From NCBI RefSeq assembly GCF_004570325.1, contig NZ_SPQO01000001.1, positions 62,001-126,000 of the forward strand: a stretch of 64,000 nucleotides of DNA, in the 5' to 3' direction. Positions within the stretch are counted from its first letter, which is position 1. Every line of letters starts with the position of its first letter. Below are positions 25,804 to 35,008 of the stretch, piece after piece. The position numbers and the translations under genes were made by a program. This DNA comes from Mycobacterium sp. PS03-16. GTDB taxonomy: Bacteria; Actinomycetota; Actinomycetes; Mycobacteriales; Mycobacteriaceae. The notes beneath the pieces are model-generated. The model was not told the DNA's origin. It searched no databases and saw only the letters and a program-made list of their open reading frames with translations.

Positions 25804-26317
25804 CGGTGGAGTCTAGGCGCGCCGCCTGCACGGCCTCGCGATGCATGCGCAGCATGGCGACGAAGGCGAGCACGGCCGTCAGCGCCCCTGTGATGACCCG
25901 GACCCAGTGCCCGTTCTGGAACTCGGTGGCGACCTGCTGCAGGTAGGCCGCACTGTGCACCGCGGCGCCCTCGGTGAACATGATCGCGTTGCGCGGCCAG
26001 AACCAGTACGCCGAGAACAGGAACTGGCCGAACACCAGCGCGCCGGTCGCCGCGATCACCCACCACCGCACCGCAGGCCGCCGCAGCGTGGCGAGGACCG
26101 CGACGATCGCTGTGAGGATCGACGCCGCTCCGATCGGGGGCAGCACGTCATTCGGGGACGTGGCCGCCATGAAGGCCAGCGCCGTCTCCAGCGATGCCGG
26201 CACGTCGGCGAAGATGTTCGGGTACAGCAATAGCGTCTCGGACGCCAGCGTCCCGAACGCGAAGGTGGCGACGGCGGCGAAGGCGATGGTCGCCGCGACG
26301 GCCGGACGTGTGCCCAC
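25772..26317 (-). CDS. Four-helix membrane protein (DUF1772/anthrone-oxygenase-like)
   Basis: 181 aa, GTG start with GAGGAGA 6 bases upstream. There are four hydrophobic segments (near 7-27, 60-76, 83-103 and 142-158). WPRNAIMF and the overall layout resemble DUF1772-type small oxygenase-like membrane proteins; the assignment is weak. It is upstream of, and overlaps, the SDR gene. Confidence 0.65.
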   Translation of the reverse strand: MGTRPAVAATIAFAAVATFAFGTLASETLLLYPNIFADVPASLETALAFMAATSPNDVLPPIGAASILTAIVAVLATLRRPAVRWWVIAATGALVFGQFLFSAYWFWPRNAIMFTEGAAVHSAAYLQQVATEFQNGHWVRVITGALTAVLAFVAMLRMHREAVQAARLDSTGEQEPVAPTV

Positions 26318-26498
26318 GGGGTCTCCTCGAGTCGAACGGACTGATGCGGTGCAACGCTATTGGCGCCCGAGTCGGCCGTCATCGAACGGAACGCGACATC
26401 TTCGTACGCATCTCGACGCACCGTGCGGGCACGTGCCTACGTCAGATGTCGCGATCTCGCCTTTCCGGCTGCCGTCGGAACGCCGACGCTCCTACCCT

Positions 26499-27653
26499 GT
26501 GGATGTGGACCGCCGGCGCGCCAGACAGTTCGGCGTCGACGCTGCCGTCGCGCTGCTCGTCTTCTGCACGCTCGCGGCGGCGATCACCGCGCGCCTGGAT
26601 GACAGTGCAGCCGAACCGGGTTGGCCGGCATACGCGCTGGCGCTGGTGTTCGCGGCGCTGACCCTGCCGCGCAGGCGTTATCCCGTTGTCGCGCTGTTGG
26701 TCTCGGTATTCTTGGTGATCAACTATCACGCGTTGGGCCAGCCCGCGCTGCCGTTGGCGTTGCCGGTCGTCGTGGTGCTGTACTCGGCCGCCGAACGCGG
26801 TCACCTGCGCTGGGCGGTCGGATGCGCGGTGGCGCTGACGGCTGTATCAGCCGTCGCGCGGGTGGCGGAGGGGGACAGCGTCGCGTGGCTGTTCGGCTAC
26901 GACCTCCTGTCGCAAGCCGGGATGATGGCGGCGACGGTCGCGCTGGGTGATGCCGTCCGATCCCGCCGCGGCTGGCGGGAACAGTTGCGCCGTCAGGCGG
27001 CGACGGCAGCCGAGGAGCGCGAACACGAGGCGGTACGCCGGGTGGAACAGGAGCGGTTGCGGATCGCCCGCGAGCTGCACGACGCACTGGCCCACGCGCT
27101 GACCGCGATCACCCTGCACAGCGAGGTCGCCCGGGAGACGCTCGGTGACGAGGAGCCCGACGTGGTGTCCGCCCGGCGTGCGGTGGCGGCGGTGCGCGAG
27201 ATCGCCGGCGGCGCGTTGCGCGAGCTGCGCGCGACGGTCGGTTCGCTGCGCGCCGCCGAGAATCCGTCGCCGGGACTCGACCGGCTCGACGAGTTGGCCG
27301 ACACCGCCGCGGCCGGCGGTGTCCACGTCGAGCTGGCCTACGACGAGGGTCGCTGGGAGATTCCCGCGGTGGTGGCGTCCACGGCGTATCGGATCGTCCA
27401 GGAGGCGCTGACCAACGTCGTGCGTCATGCCCAGGCGTCCACCGCCCGCGTCGAGGTGCGCCGTCAGCCGGGCGTGTTGTCGGTGAGCATCAGTGATGAC
27501 GGCCGAGGATGCGTTGCGCCGCAGGGTGTACCGGGGTTCGGACTGGCCGGTATGCGGGAGCGGGCCGAACTGCTCGGCGGGCGGGTGGACGCCGGACCGA
27601 CCGAGCGCGGCTGGGTGGTGCAGGCGGTGCTGCCGGTCGGGGGACCGCGGTGA
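26499..27653 (+). CDS. NarL-family sensor histidine kinase
   Basis: 384 aa from the GTG at 26499 (a second GTG at 26505 is equally possible). About five membrane segments occupy residues 12-150. The HisKA_3 box RIARELHDALAHALTAI has His194, and the HATPase has IVQEALTNVVRHA, DDGRGC and GFGLAGMRERAELLGG. The signal is unknown and there is no periplasmic domain of size. It overlaps the response regulator by 4 bases. Confidence 0.92.
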   Translation: MDVDRRRARQFGVDAAVALLVFCTLAAAITARLDDSAAEPGWPAYALALVFAALTLPRRRYPVVALLVSVFLVINYHALGQPALPLALPVVVVLYSAAERGHLRWAVGCAVALTAVSAVARVAEGDSVAWLFGYDLLSQAGMMAATVALGDAVRSRRGWREQLRRQAATAAEEREHEAVRRVEQERLRIARELHDALAHALTAITLHSEVARETLGDEEPDVVSARRAVAAVREIAGGALRELRATVGSLRAAENPSPGLDRLDELADTAAAGGVHVELAYDEGRWEIPAVVASTAYRIVQEALTNVVRHAQASTARVEVRRQPGVLSVSISDDGRGCVAPQGVPGFGLAGMRERAELLGGRVDAGPTERGWVVQAVLPVGGPR

Positions 27654-28309
27654 TCCGGGTGGTGCTGGTCGACGACCAGGAACTCGTGCGGGCCGGTCTG
27701 CGCATGCTGCTCGAACGCTCCGACGACCTGTGCGTCGCCGGTGAGGCGGCCGACGGCGAGGCCGCGCTGGCCACGGTGCGTCGCGAACGTCCCGACGTGG
27801 TCCTGATGGACATCCGGATGCCGGGGATGGACGGTGTCGACGCGACGCGACGGATCGTCACCGACCCGCAGCTGGCCGATGTGCACGTCATCGTGCTGAC
27901 GACGTTCGACACCGACGAGCACGTGTTCGACGCGGTGCGCGCGGGTGCCGCGGGGTTCCTGTTGAAGGACACCTCGCCCGACGACTTGCGCCGCGCGGTG
28001 CGGGTCGTCGCGGCCGGTGATGCGATGCTCTCACCCGCGGTCACCCGGCGGGTGATGAGCAGTGCCGTCGCGGCCCGAGCCGTCGTCGACGCCGAACGGT
28101 TGGCGGGTCTGACCGAACGCGAGCGCGAAGTGCTCGCCGAGGTGGGCCGGGGCTGTTCGAATCAGGAGATCGGGGAGCGGCTGTTCATCAGCCCCGCCAC
28201 CGCGCGGACCCACATCGGCCGCCTGCTCACCAAGTTGGACGCCCGGGACCGGGCGCAACTGGTGGTGATCGCCTACGAGACGGGTCTGGTCGTGCCCGGG
28301 TCCCTATAG
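27650..28309 (+). CDS. NarL/FixJ-family response regulator
   Basis: 219 aa, GTG start within the kinase stop. The receiver domain has Asp8/Asp9, phospho-acceptor Asp54 in VLMDIRMPGMDG and Lys in FLLKDTS. A LuxR-type HTH is at the C-terminus (LTEREREVLAEVGRGCSNQEIGERLFISPATARTHI). It is the partner of the adjacent kinase; the nearby Drr-type exporter is a possible target, as such systems often control exporters. Confidence 0.94.
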   Translation: MIRVVLVDDQELVRAGLRMLLERSDDLCVAGEAADGEAALATVRRERPDVVLMDIRMPGMDGVDATRRIVTDPQLADVHVIVLTTFDTDEHVFDAVRAGAAGFLLKDTSPDDLRRAVRVVAAGDAMLSPAVTRRVMSSAVAARAVVDAERLAGLTEREREVLAEVGRGCSNQEIGERLFISPATARTHIGRLLTKLDARDRAQLVVIAYETGLVVPGSL

Positions 28310-28311
28310 TC

Positions 28312-28938
28312 GTGACCATGGCGCTCGCCGAGGCCGTCGAGGCCCTGCTCGCGGGCGGCACCGTCACCGGTGACGCCACCGACGAACGCATCCTGCAGAC
28401 CGCCGTCGAACAGTTCACCCGATTCGGCATCCAGCGCACCAACGCCGACGACATCGCCAAGGCGGCGAGGGTCAACCGCACCACGCTGTACCGCCGGATC
28501 GGCACCAAGGAACAGCTGGTCATCGCCGCCATGGCCTACGAAGTCAACCGGATGCGCGCCGACGTGATCCGCGAATCCGAGCGCATCGACGACAGCGTCG
28601 AACGGCTGCTGCACGGGTTCGTCGCCACGCTGCAGGCGCTGCGCGCCAACCGGTGGATCCAGCAGTTGATCCGCGACGGTGAGCTGGAATTCCTCCTCGA
28701 CGAGCCCAACACGCTGTTCCGCGTCGGGGTGACGATGGTCGCTGAGCGAATCACGCAGTGCTGGAGCGACATCGGCCATCGCAGTGAGGCCGACGCCGAG
28801 GTGATCGCCGCGATACTGGTACGGCTGAGCCAGTCGCTGGTCGTGATGCCCGACGCCCCGCCGGTGCTGTCCACCCCGGCGCAGATGCGGGACTTCGCCG
28901 ACACGTACGTCCGGGCGCTGATCTTCGCCACCGGTTGA
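28312..28938 (+). CDS. TetR-family transcriptional regulator
   Basis: 208 aa from the GTG at 28312 (ATG at 28318 alternative). The N-terminal HTH is FGIQRTNADDIAKAARVNRTTLYRRIGTKEQL. It directly precedes an MpaB/DUF2236 oxygenase gene, whose leader contains GTGCA-ATGA-TGCAC and related half-sites, making local control likely. Confidence 0.9.
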   Translation: MTMALAEAVEALLAGGTVTGDATDERILQTAVEQFTRFGIQRTNADDIAKAARVNRTTLYRRIGTKEQLVIAAMAYEVNRMRADVIRESERIDDSVERLLHGFVATLQALRANRWIQQLIRDGELEFLLDEPNTLFRVGVTMVAERITQCWSDIGHRSEADAEVIAAILVRLSQSLVVMPDAPPVLSTPAQMRDFADTYVRALIFATG

Positions 28939-29010
28939 CCACCCGCCTTGGAACAGTGCAACATGATCAGGTGCAATGATGCACAGGTCACTTGTCGGGA
29001 GGGTGCTGTC

Positions 29011-29910
29011 ATGACGCAGGCCGCGGTGTTGGAACCTCAGGTCGAACTGATCGAGCCGGACTCGCTGTTGGGGTGGATGGCCGGGCAGTGGACGTACCTG
29101 CCGATGAACGGGGCGGCATTCATGATGCAGGGCATGCACCCGGTGATCGGCGACGTCACCCAGAAGTATTCGGTCGCCCTCACCGATCCGGGGGGCCGCG
29201 CCATCCGCTCGCTGGATTCGGTGCAGCAGTGGATCTTCGGTGGGCGGGCCGCCATCGAGGAGGGCAACCGGTTACGCCGGCTGCACCAGCCGCTGCAGAT
29301 GCGCAACGCCGAGGGCAGACACATCAGCGCGCTGAATCCCGAGGCGTACGCCTGGGTGATCGCGACCGCCTATGTGACCACCGCGGCCGCCGCACCGCTG
29401 CTGCTCGGCCGCCCGTTCACCGAGGACGAGCTCGACGCGCTGTTCCGCGACACGGTGCGGGTGGCCAAGATCGTCCAGGTCCCGATGAGCCACTTCCCGC
29501 AGTCGCGGGAGGAATACGACGTCTACTTCAAGAAGATGGTCGCCGAGACGCTCGTCGCGCACCCGTACATCATGGAGATCATCGGCGAGATGAAGCGCGG
29601 CCAGCTGCCGCCCTCGCTGCCCGCGCCCGTGCGCTGGGCGCTGCGCAAGGTGTTGCGGCCGGTGTTCGACGCCACGTACCTGACCACCATCGGCGTCATG
29701 GAGCCCGAGGTCCGCGACATCCTCGGCATCGAGTGGACCGACCGCGACCAGCGCAGGCTGGAGAACATCTGGCGGGTCATCCGCGTCGCGTACCGCGTTC
29801 TGCCGGAGCGGATCACCTACACCCCGCTGGCCTACCACGCGCGCAGGCACCACGCGGTCATCCAGAAGATGCGCCGCCGCGAACTGAAGTCGTTCGTCGA
29901 CCCGCACTGA
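29011..29910 (+). CDS. MpaB-family (DUF2236) oxygenase
   Basis: 299 aa from the ATG at 29011 with GGGAGG upstream. Family features include FGGRAAIEEGNRLRRLHQPL, the Tyr/His-rich ALNPEAYAWVIATAYVT and LTYHARRHHAVI-like C-terminal histidines (YHARRHH). Related proteins (latex-clearing protein, MpaB) use haem for oxidative cleavage, but most mycobacterial members have unknown substrates. A second member with an adjacent TetR gene lies at 42280-43236. Confidence 0.85.
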   Translation: MTQAAVLEPQVELIEPDSLLGWMAGQWTYLPMNGAAFMMQGMHPVIGDVTQKYSVALTDPGGRAIRSLDSVQQWIFGGRAAIEEGNRLRRLHQPLQMRNAEGRHISALNPEAYAWVIATAYVTTAAAAPLLLGRPFTEDELDALFRDTVRVAKIVQVPMSHFPQSREEYDVYFKKMVAETLVAHPYIMEIIGEMKRGQLPPSLPAPVRWALRKVLRPVFDATYLTTIGVMEPEVRDILGIEWTDRDQRRLENIWRVIRVAYRVLPERITYTPLAYHARRHHAVIQKMRRRELKSFVDPH

Positions 29911-29915
29911 GCGAT

Positions 29916-29958
29916 TTCGGTGTAGTCGGTCGCGCTGGGCGCGACCAACTACACCGAA
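29916..29958. terminator. Palindromic element between convergent genes
   Basis: TTCGGTGTAGTCGGTCGC (29916-29933) pairs with GCGACCAACTACACCGAA (29941-29958) with one mismatch and a 7-base loop. It lies between the stops of the oxygenase and menB, suiting a bidirectional terminator. A closely related palindrome is at 46199-46245. Confidence 0.65.
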
Positions 29959-29964
29959 CCCTCG

Positions 29965-30876
29965 TCAGAAGTAGCGCGGGAAGCCCGACCAGTCCGGGTC
30001 GCGCTTCTGCAGGAACGCGTCGCGGCCCTCGACGGCTTCGTCGGTCATGTATGCCAATCGCGTTGCCTCACCGGCGAACACCTGCTGACCCACCAGCCCG
30101 TCGTCGATGAGGTTGAACGCGAACTTCAGCATCCGGATCGCCTGGGGCGACTTGCCGTTGATCTCGGCCGCCCACTGCAGCGCCTCGGATTCCAGGTCGG
30201 CGTGGTCGACGACGGCGTTCACCGCGCCCATCGCGTGCATCTGCTCGGCGTCGTAGGCGCGGCCGAGGAAGAAGATCTCCCGGGAGAACTTCTGCCCCAC
30301 CTGGCGGGCGAGGTAGGCGCTGCCGAACCCGCCGTCGAAGCTGCCGACATCGGCGTCGGTCTGCTTGAACCGGGCGTACTGGCGGCTGGCCAGCGTCAGG
30401 TCGCAGGTGACGTGCAACGAATGTCCTCCGCCGGCGGCCCACCCGTTGACCAGGCAGATCACCACCTTCGGCATGAACCGGATCAGCCGCTGCACCTCGA
30501 GGATGTGCAGGCGCCCGGCGCGGGCCGCGTCCACGGTCTCGGCGGTCTCCCCGGAGGCGTACTGGTAGCCGGTGCGCCCGCGGATGCGCTGATCGCCACC
30601 CGAGCAGAACGCCCAGCCGCCGTCCTTGGGGCTCGGGCCGTTGCCGGTCAGCAGGATGACGCCGACGTCGGGGGACATGCGGGCGTGGTCGAGCACGCGG
30701 TAGAGCTCGTCGACCGTGTGCGGCCGGAACGCGTTGCGCACCTCGGGCCGGTCGAACGCGACGCGCACCGTCGGCTGCGGCGTGCCGTCGACGACGTGGC
30801 GGTGGTAGGTGATGTCGGTCAGATCGAACCCGGGCACCGGCTGCCAGGCCGACGGGTCGAACGGGTTGTCGCTCAT
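29965..30876 (-). CDS. menB: 1,4-Dihydroxy-2-naphthoyl-CoA synthase
   Basis: 303 aa, crotonase fold. It cyclises o-succinylbenzoyl-CoA in menaquinone synthesis. FCSGGDQRIRG and NGWAAGGGHSLHVTCDLTLAS form the oxyanion hole, FDGGFGSAYLAR is the substrate loop, and the C-terminal FLQKRDPDWSGFPRYF is the MenB-specific tail. The ATG at 30876 starts a protein with the usual mycobacterial N-terminus. Confidence 0.97.
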   Translation of the reverse strand: MSDNPFDPSAWQPVPGFDLTDITYHRHVVDGTPQPTVRVAFDRPEVRNAFRPHTVDELYRVLDHARMSPDVGVILLTGNGPSPKDGGWAFCSGGDQRIRGRTGYQYASGETAETVDAARAGRLHILEVQRLIRFMPKVVICLVNGWAAGGGHSLHVTCDLTLASRQYARFKQTDADVGSFDGGFGSAYLARQVGQKFSREIFFLGRAYDAEQMHAMGAVNAVVDHADLESEALQWAAEINGKSPQAIRMLKFAFNLIDDGLVGQQVFAGEATRLAYMTDEAVEGRDAFLQKRDPDWSGFPRYF

Positions 30877-30880
30877 GGCG

Positions 30881-31339
30881 TCACACGGTAACGGGGTCGA
30901 ACCGGAACACCGCGAGTCGCCCTGCCAGGGCCTCGAACTCGTCGGGGTTCGGCCCGGTGACCAGCCCGGCGTTCTTGACGAAGCTGACGCCGGTGGGCAC
31001 CAGGATCGGGAATTGCCGCAGCAGCGGCCGGGCCTCCTCGGGCGACATCTCCACCATCCGCACCCGTTCGGTGCGCCGGCCCGTGCGCACCTCCGCCACC
31101 CCGGCCGCCCTGGCGTTCGCGGGCCAGTCCGACCCCGGCAGCCCGGCCACCACGTAGCGGCGGCCGTCGACGGTCATCGGCGTGATCGGCGTCGACCGCG
31201 GCTTACCGGTCTTGCGGCCCGCGACCGTGAGCACCACGGGGCCGTTGCCGCCGAAGCCGAATCCCAGCTTGTTGACGGCGATCATCACCTTGTTGACGTA
31301 CTTGAGCCACCACGGCGGCCGGATCCGCTGTTCGGGCAC
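30881..31339 (-). CDS. DDN-family deazaflavin (F420)-dependent nitroreductase-like protein
   Basis: 152 aa from the GTG at 31339 with AGGAGGAG five bases upstream. The split-barrel core VVLTVAGRKTGKPRSTPITPM, YVVAGLPGSDWPANARAAG and VEMSPEEARPLLRQFP is diagnostic. Known members reduce quinones or nitroimidazoles with F420H2. It is followed by menB 4 bases away, so a quinone-related role is plausible. Confidence 0.85.
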   Translation of the reverse strand: MPEQRIRPPWWLKYVNKVMIAVNKLGFGFGGNGPVVLTVAGRKTGKPRSTPITPMTVDGRRYVVAGLPGSDWPANARAAGVAEVRTGRRTERVRMVEMSPEEARPLLRQFPILVPTGVSFVKNAGLVTGPNPDEFEALAGRLAVFRFDPVTV

Positions 31340-31350
31340 GGTGCTCCTCC

Positions 31351-32043
31351 TCAGACGTCGATGCCGATGGTGGCCAGCGCGTCCCGCAGACCGCTGTGGC
31401 GCTCCGCGGTGGGCAGCGGATCCACCAGCAGGAACGCGCACCCCAGTGCCCGCGCCCCGCCGTCGGCCTCGTCGCTGTCGCCGACCATGACCGCGTCCTC
31501 GGCGGCCACGCCGAGCCGGTCCAGCGCGGCGGTGAAGATCCGCGGATCCGGTTTGGTGGCACCGACTTCGAACGACAGCACGAACTCGTCGACGTCGCGG
31601 TCCGCGCCGATCGCCGCGAAGGCCGGCCGCACGTCGAACGCGATGTTGGACACCACCGCGGTTCTGATGCCTTGCGCCCGCAGGCCGGCCAGCACCTCAC
31701 CGGTGTCGGGGTAGGGCGTCCAGCAGGACGGGTCGATGGCCCGCTGGTAGAGCGATTCGGCGTGGTGATCGGCCAGCCCGGATTCGCGCAGCACGTGCAG
31801 GTAGGCCTCCCGGTGCAGCGCCGGTTCCAGGTCGCGGTTGGTCCAGGCGTGGTGCGCTTCGGGAGTCATCTCGACCGTCGTCCCGGTGGGTTGCGTCAGG
31901 CGGCGCATCAGCTCCGCCTGCACATGGCCGTCCACCGCCTGCGAGTCCACCCGGATGTCGGAGAACCAGCCTTCGTTCTCTTCGAGGCGGAACAGGGTTC
32001 CGGAGAAGTCGAAGAGCGCCGCGCGCACCGTCACCTCCGCCAT
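31351..32043 (-). CDS. HAD-superfamily hydrolase
   Basis: 230 aa. Motif I is FDFSGTLF, so the usual second Asp (DxD) is Ser. Motif II is VVSN, motif III KPDPRIF and motif IV VMVGDSDEADGG. The cap domain is helical (residues about 15-100). The motif I change may lower phosphatase activity or mark another reaction. It lies 11 bases upstream of the DDN gene in the same direction. Confidence 0.85.
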   Translation of the reverse strand: MAEVTVRAALFDFSGTLFRLEENEGWFSDIRVDSQAVDGHVQAELMRRLTQPTGTTVEMTPEAHHAWTNRDLEPALHREAYLHVLRESGLADHHAESLYQRAIDPSCWTPYPDTGEVLAGLRAQGIRTAVVSNIAFDVRPAFAAIGADRDVDEFVLSFEVGATKPDPRIFTAALDRLGVAAEDAVMVGDSDEADGGARALGCAFLLVDPLPTAERHSGLRDALATIGIDV

Positions 32044-32052
32044 GGTGCCACG

Positions 32053-33324
32053 TCACCGCTGCCGCATGCGACGGGCTTTCCCGGTCAGCACCTCGCGTTC
32101 GCGCTCGTTGTCGGCCAGCGCCGCGGCGCGCTCGAATTCGGCCGCCGCGTCGGCGGTGCGCTTCAGCCGGGCCAGCAGCTCGCCGCGCACGCTGGGCAGC
32201 AGGTAGGACCCGTCGAGCCCGGTCAGCGCATCGACGATCGGCAGCGCGGCGGCCGGTCCGTCGGCCATCGCGACGGCGACCGCGCGGTTGAGCTCGACCA
32301 CCGGCGACGGCGCCACCTGCAGCAGCCCGTCGTAGAGCAGCACGATGCGCGGCCAGTCGGTCTCGGCGGCCGACGGTGCGGTGGCGTGGCATTCGGCGAG
32401 CGCGGCCTGCAGTGCGTATGGGCCCCAGCCGGTGCCGCGCCGGTCGATCGCCGCCGCCGCGCGCTGCAGCGCGGCGACGCCCCGGCCGATCTGGGCGCGT
32501 TCCCATTTCGCACGGTCCTGGTCCTCGAGCAGGATCGGGCTGCCGTCGGGGGCGGTGCGCGCGGCGAAGCGCGACGCCTGCAGTTCCATCAGCGCGACCA
32601 ATCCGTGCACCTCGGGTTCGTCCGGAGTCAGCGCCGCGAGGATACGACCCAGCCGCAGCGCCTCACTGCACAGTTCGTCACGGATCCAGCGCTGCCCGGA
32701 CGACGCCGAGTAACCCTCGTTGAAGATGAGGTAGATGACGCTGAGCACGGCCGACAGCCGGGCGGGGTACTCCTCGCGCGGCGGCACCTCGAACGGCACG
32801 TGCGCGGCGGCGAGCATCTTCTTGGCGCGGACGATGCGTTGTGCCACAGTGGCTTTCGAGGTGATGAAGGCGCGGGCGATCTCGTCGGTGGTCAGGCCGC
32901 CGACGATGCGCAGCGTGAGCGCGATCTGGTTCTCCCGCGAGAGCACCGGGTGGGTGGCGGTGAAGATCAGCCGCAGCACGTCGTCGTCGATGCGGTCCGG
33001 GTCCCAGGCCGGTTCGTCGAGATGGGTTTCGAGGTCGCGGGCCATCTCGGCGTATTTGGCGTCGAGGGTGTCGCGGCGGCGCCAGATGTCGATGGCCTTG
33101 CGTTTGGCCACCGTGGTGAGCCAGGCGCCGGGGTTGCGCGGTACGCCGGTGGACGGCCACTGCGTGAGCGCATCGACCAGCGCGTCGGCCGCGAGGTCCT
33201 CGGCCATGCCGACGTCGCCGACCGTGCGGGTCAGCGTCGCGACGATTCTGGCGGCCTCCATCCGCCACACCGCGTCGACGGTCTCGGTGATGTCGGAGCC
33301 GGGCACGCGGCCCATTCTGCTCAC
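32053..33324 (-). CDS. ECF42-type RNA polymerase sigma factor with C-terminal helical extension
   Basis: 423 aa. Sigma region 2 lies near 15-90 (TVGDVGMAEDLAADALVDALTQWP, LTTVAKRKAIDIWRRR) and region 4 near 140-190 (LTLRIVGGLTTDEIARAFITSKATVAQRIVRAKK). A 230-residue DUF6596/TPR-like extension (YLIFNEGYSASSG, LNRAVAVAMADGP) is the hallmark of the ECF42 group. Known: ECF42 genes are usually next to DGPF/YCII-family genes; one is present at 35264-35725 with a matching promoter. No anti-sigma gene is visible; the extension is thought to regulate the sigma. Confidence 0.9.
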   Translation of the reverse strand: MSRMGRVPGSDITETVDAVWRMEAARIVATLTRTVGDVGMAEDLAADALVDALTQWPSTGVPRNPGAWLTTVAKRKAIDIWRRRDTLDAKYAEMARDLETHLDEPAWDPDRIDDDVLRLIFTATHPVLSRENQIALTLRIVGGLTTDEIARAFITSKATVAQRIVRAKKMLAAAHVPFEVPPREEYPARLSAVLSVIYLIFNEGYSASSGQRWIRDELCSEALRLGRILAALTPDEPEVHGLVALMELQASRFAARTAPDGSPILLEDQDRAKWERAQIGRGVAALQRAAAAIDRRGTGWGPYALQAALAECHATAPSAAETDWPRIVLLYDGLLQVAPSPVVELNRAVAVAMADGPAAALPIVDALTGLDGSYLLPSVRGELLARLKRTADAAAEFERAAALADNEREREVLTGKARRMRQR

Positions 33325-33332
33325 GCCAAGGC

Positions 33333-34943
33333 TCAGCCGACCGCGCGGGCCGCACCCTCCCAGAACCGCGCCCGCACGGCCTTCTTGTCCGGCTTGCCGA
33401 GCCCGGTCAGCGGCAGCGCGTCGACCACCTCGACGTGCTTGGGGGTGTGCACCGAACCCTTGCGCTCCTTGACCGCGGCCTGGATCTCGGCGGTCATCGC
33501 CGCGACCGCCGACTCGTCGCGGCCGGCGCCGTCGCGCAGCACCACCACCGCGGTCACCGCCTCACCCCACTTCTCATCCGGCGCGCCCACCACACACACC
33601 TGGGCGATGGCCGGGTGTTCGGCGATCACGTCCTCCACCTCACGCGGGAAGACGTTGAAGCCGCCGGTGACGATCATGTCCTTGACCCGATCGACGATGA
33701 ACCAGAAGCCGTCCTCGTCCTCGCGGGCCATGTCGCCGGTGTGCAGCCAGCCGTCCTTGAACGTTTCCGCGGTGGCCTCGGGCAGTCCCCAGTAGCCACC
33801 GGCGAGTAGCGGTCCGCTGACACAGATCTCGCCGGCCTCCCCCCGGGCGACCGGCTGACCGTCCTCGCCGAGCAGCGCGGTGCGCGCGAACAGCGTCGGA
33901 CGCCCGCACGACGATAGCCGCTTGTCGTCGTGGTCGGCCTTGGACAGATACGAGATCGCCATCGGCGCCTCGGACTGCCCGTAATTCTGGGCGAAGATCT
34001 TGCCGAAGCGCTCGATCGCCTCGGCCAGCCGCACCGGGTTGATCGCCGAGGCGCCGTAGTAGACGGTCTCCAACGACGACAGGTCGCGGGTGCGCGAATC
34101 CGGGTGGTCCATCAGCGCGTACAGCATCGACGGCACGACGAACGTCGCGGTGATGCGCTGCTCCTCGATGGTGCGCAGCACCTCGGCGGGGTCGAACTTG
34201 CTCATCACGTACATCTGCCCGCCCTTGATCACCGTCGGCAGGAAGTACGCGGCGCCGGCGTGCGACAGCGGCGTGATCATGAGGAACTTCGGGTTCTCCG
34301 GCCAGTCCCACTCGGCGAGCTGGATCTGGGTCATCGTGGTGGTGGCCTGGCTGGTCATGATGACGCCCTTGGGCTTTCCGGTGGTGCCACCGGTGTAGGT
34401 GAGCCCGGTGATGTGGTCGGGCGCCAGATCGGCGGCGACCAGCGGCTGCGGGTCGTACTTGGCCGCCTCGGCGTTGAGGTCGACGACTCTGGCGCCCGAT
34501 TCGGCGAGCTCCGGCGGGACGGGACCGATGGTGAGGATCTGCTCGAGCGACTCCACCTTCGCCAGCAGCCCCAGTGCCCGCTCCGTGAACATCGGGTTGG
34601 GGTCGATGATCAGCGATGTGACGCCGGCGTCGCTCAGCACGTAGGCGTGATCGTCGAGCGAACCGAGAGGGTGTAGTGCCGTGCGCCGGTAACCCTGCGT
34701 CTGCCCGGCGCCGACGATCATCAGCACCTCGGGGCGGTTGAGCGAGAGCAGGCCGACGGCGGCGCCGGTGCCCGCACCGACCGCCTCGAACGCCTGAATG
34801 TACTGGCTGATGCGGTCGGCGAGCTGTCCGCCGGTCAGCGTGGTGTCGCCGAGGAACAGCAGCGGCTTGTCGCGGTGGCGCTTGAGCGCGCCGGCGAGCA
34901 GGTGTCCGGAGTGGATGGGATGGCGCAGCAGCTCGTCACTCAT
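33333..34943 (-). CDS. fadD8: Fatty-acid-CoA ligase FadD8-like
   Basis: 536 aa ANL enzyme. ITGLTYTGGTTGKPKGVIM (P-loop), YGQSEAPM, GWLHTGDMAREDEDGF and the C-terminal LTGLGKPDKKAVRARFW lysine are present. It activates a carboxylic acid as an acyl-CoA; the exact substrate is unknown. It matches fadD8 of M. tuberculosis by position between menB and the amidohydrolase. A KstR-like palindrome lies 12 bases before its ATG. Confidence 0.85.
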   Translation of the reverse strand: MSDELLRHPIHSGHLLAGALKRHRDKPLLFLGDTTLTGGQLADRISQYIQAFEAVGAGTGAAVGLLSLNRPEVLMIVGAGQTQGYRRTALHPLGSLDDHAYVLSDAGVTSLIIDPNPMFTERALGLLAKVESLEQILTIGPVPPELAESGARVVDLNAEAAKYDPQPLVAADLAPDHITGLTYTGGTTGKPKGVIMTSQATTTMTQIQLAEWDWPENPKFLMITPLSHAGAAYFLPTVIKGGQMYVMSKFDPAEVLRTIEEQRITATFVVPSMLYALMDHPDSRTRDLSSLETVYYGASAINPVRLAEAIERFGKIFAQNYGQSEAPMAISYLSKADHDDKRLSSCGRPTLFARTALLGEDGQPVARGEAGEICVSGPLLAGGYWGLPEATAETFKDGWLHTGDMAREDEDGFWFIVDRVKDMIVTGGFNVFPREVEDVIAEHPAIAQVCVVGAPDEKWGEAVTAVVVLRDGAGRDESAVAAMTAEIQAAVKERKGSVHTPKHVEVVDALPLTGLGKPDKKAVRARFWEGAARAVG

Positions 34944-34954
34944 AGGGCACAGAC

Positions 34955-34968
34955 TAGAACGTGTTCCA
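34955..34968. promoter_or_regulatory. KstR-like operator upstream of fadD8
   Basis: TAGAACGTGTTCCA fits the KstR consensus TnnAACnnGTTnnA exactly. It lies 12 bases upstream of the fadD8 start and 41 bases upstream of the divergent DUF3253 gene. KstR represses sterol/lipid catabolism genes in mycobacteria and related genera. Confidence 0.5.
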
Positions 34969-35008
34969 CTTTTCTAGCCAGACCCCGGTCGCTTCGTCTT
35001 CACTGGAT

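Noticed and set aside
31396..33795. An 800-codon open frame on the plus strand across the HAD, sigma factor and fadD8 genes
   Set aside because: It is antisense to three well-supported genes; long antisense frames are expected at this GC content and the translation is low-complexity His/Arg/Gly-rich.
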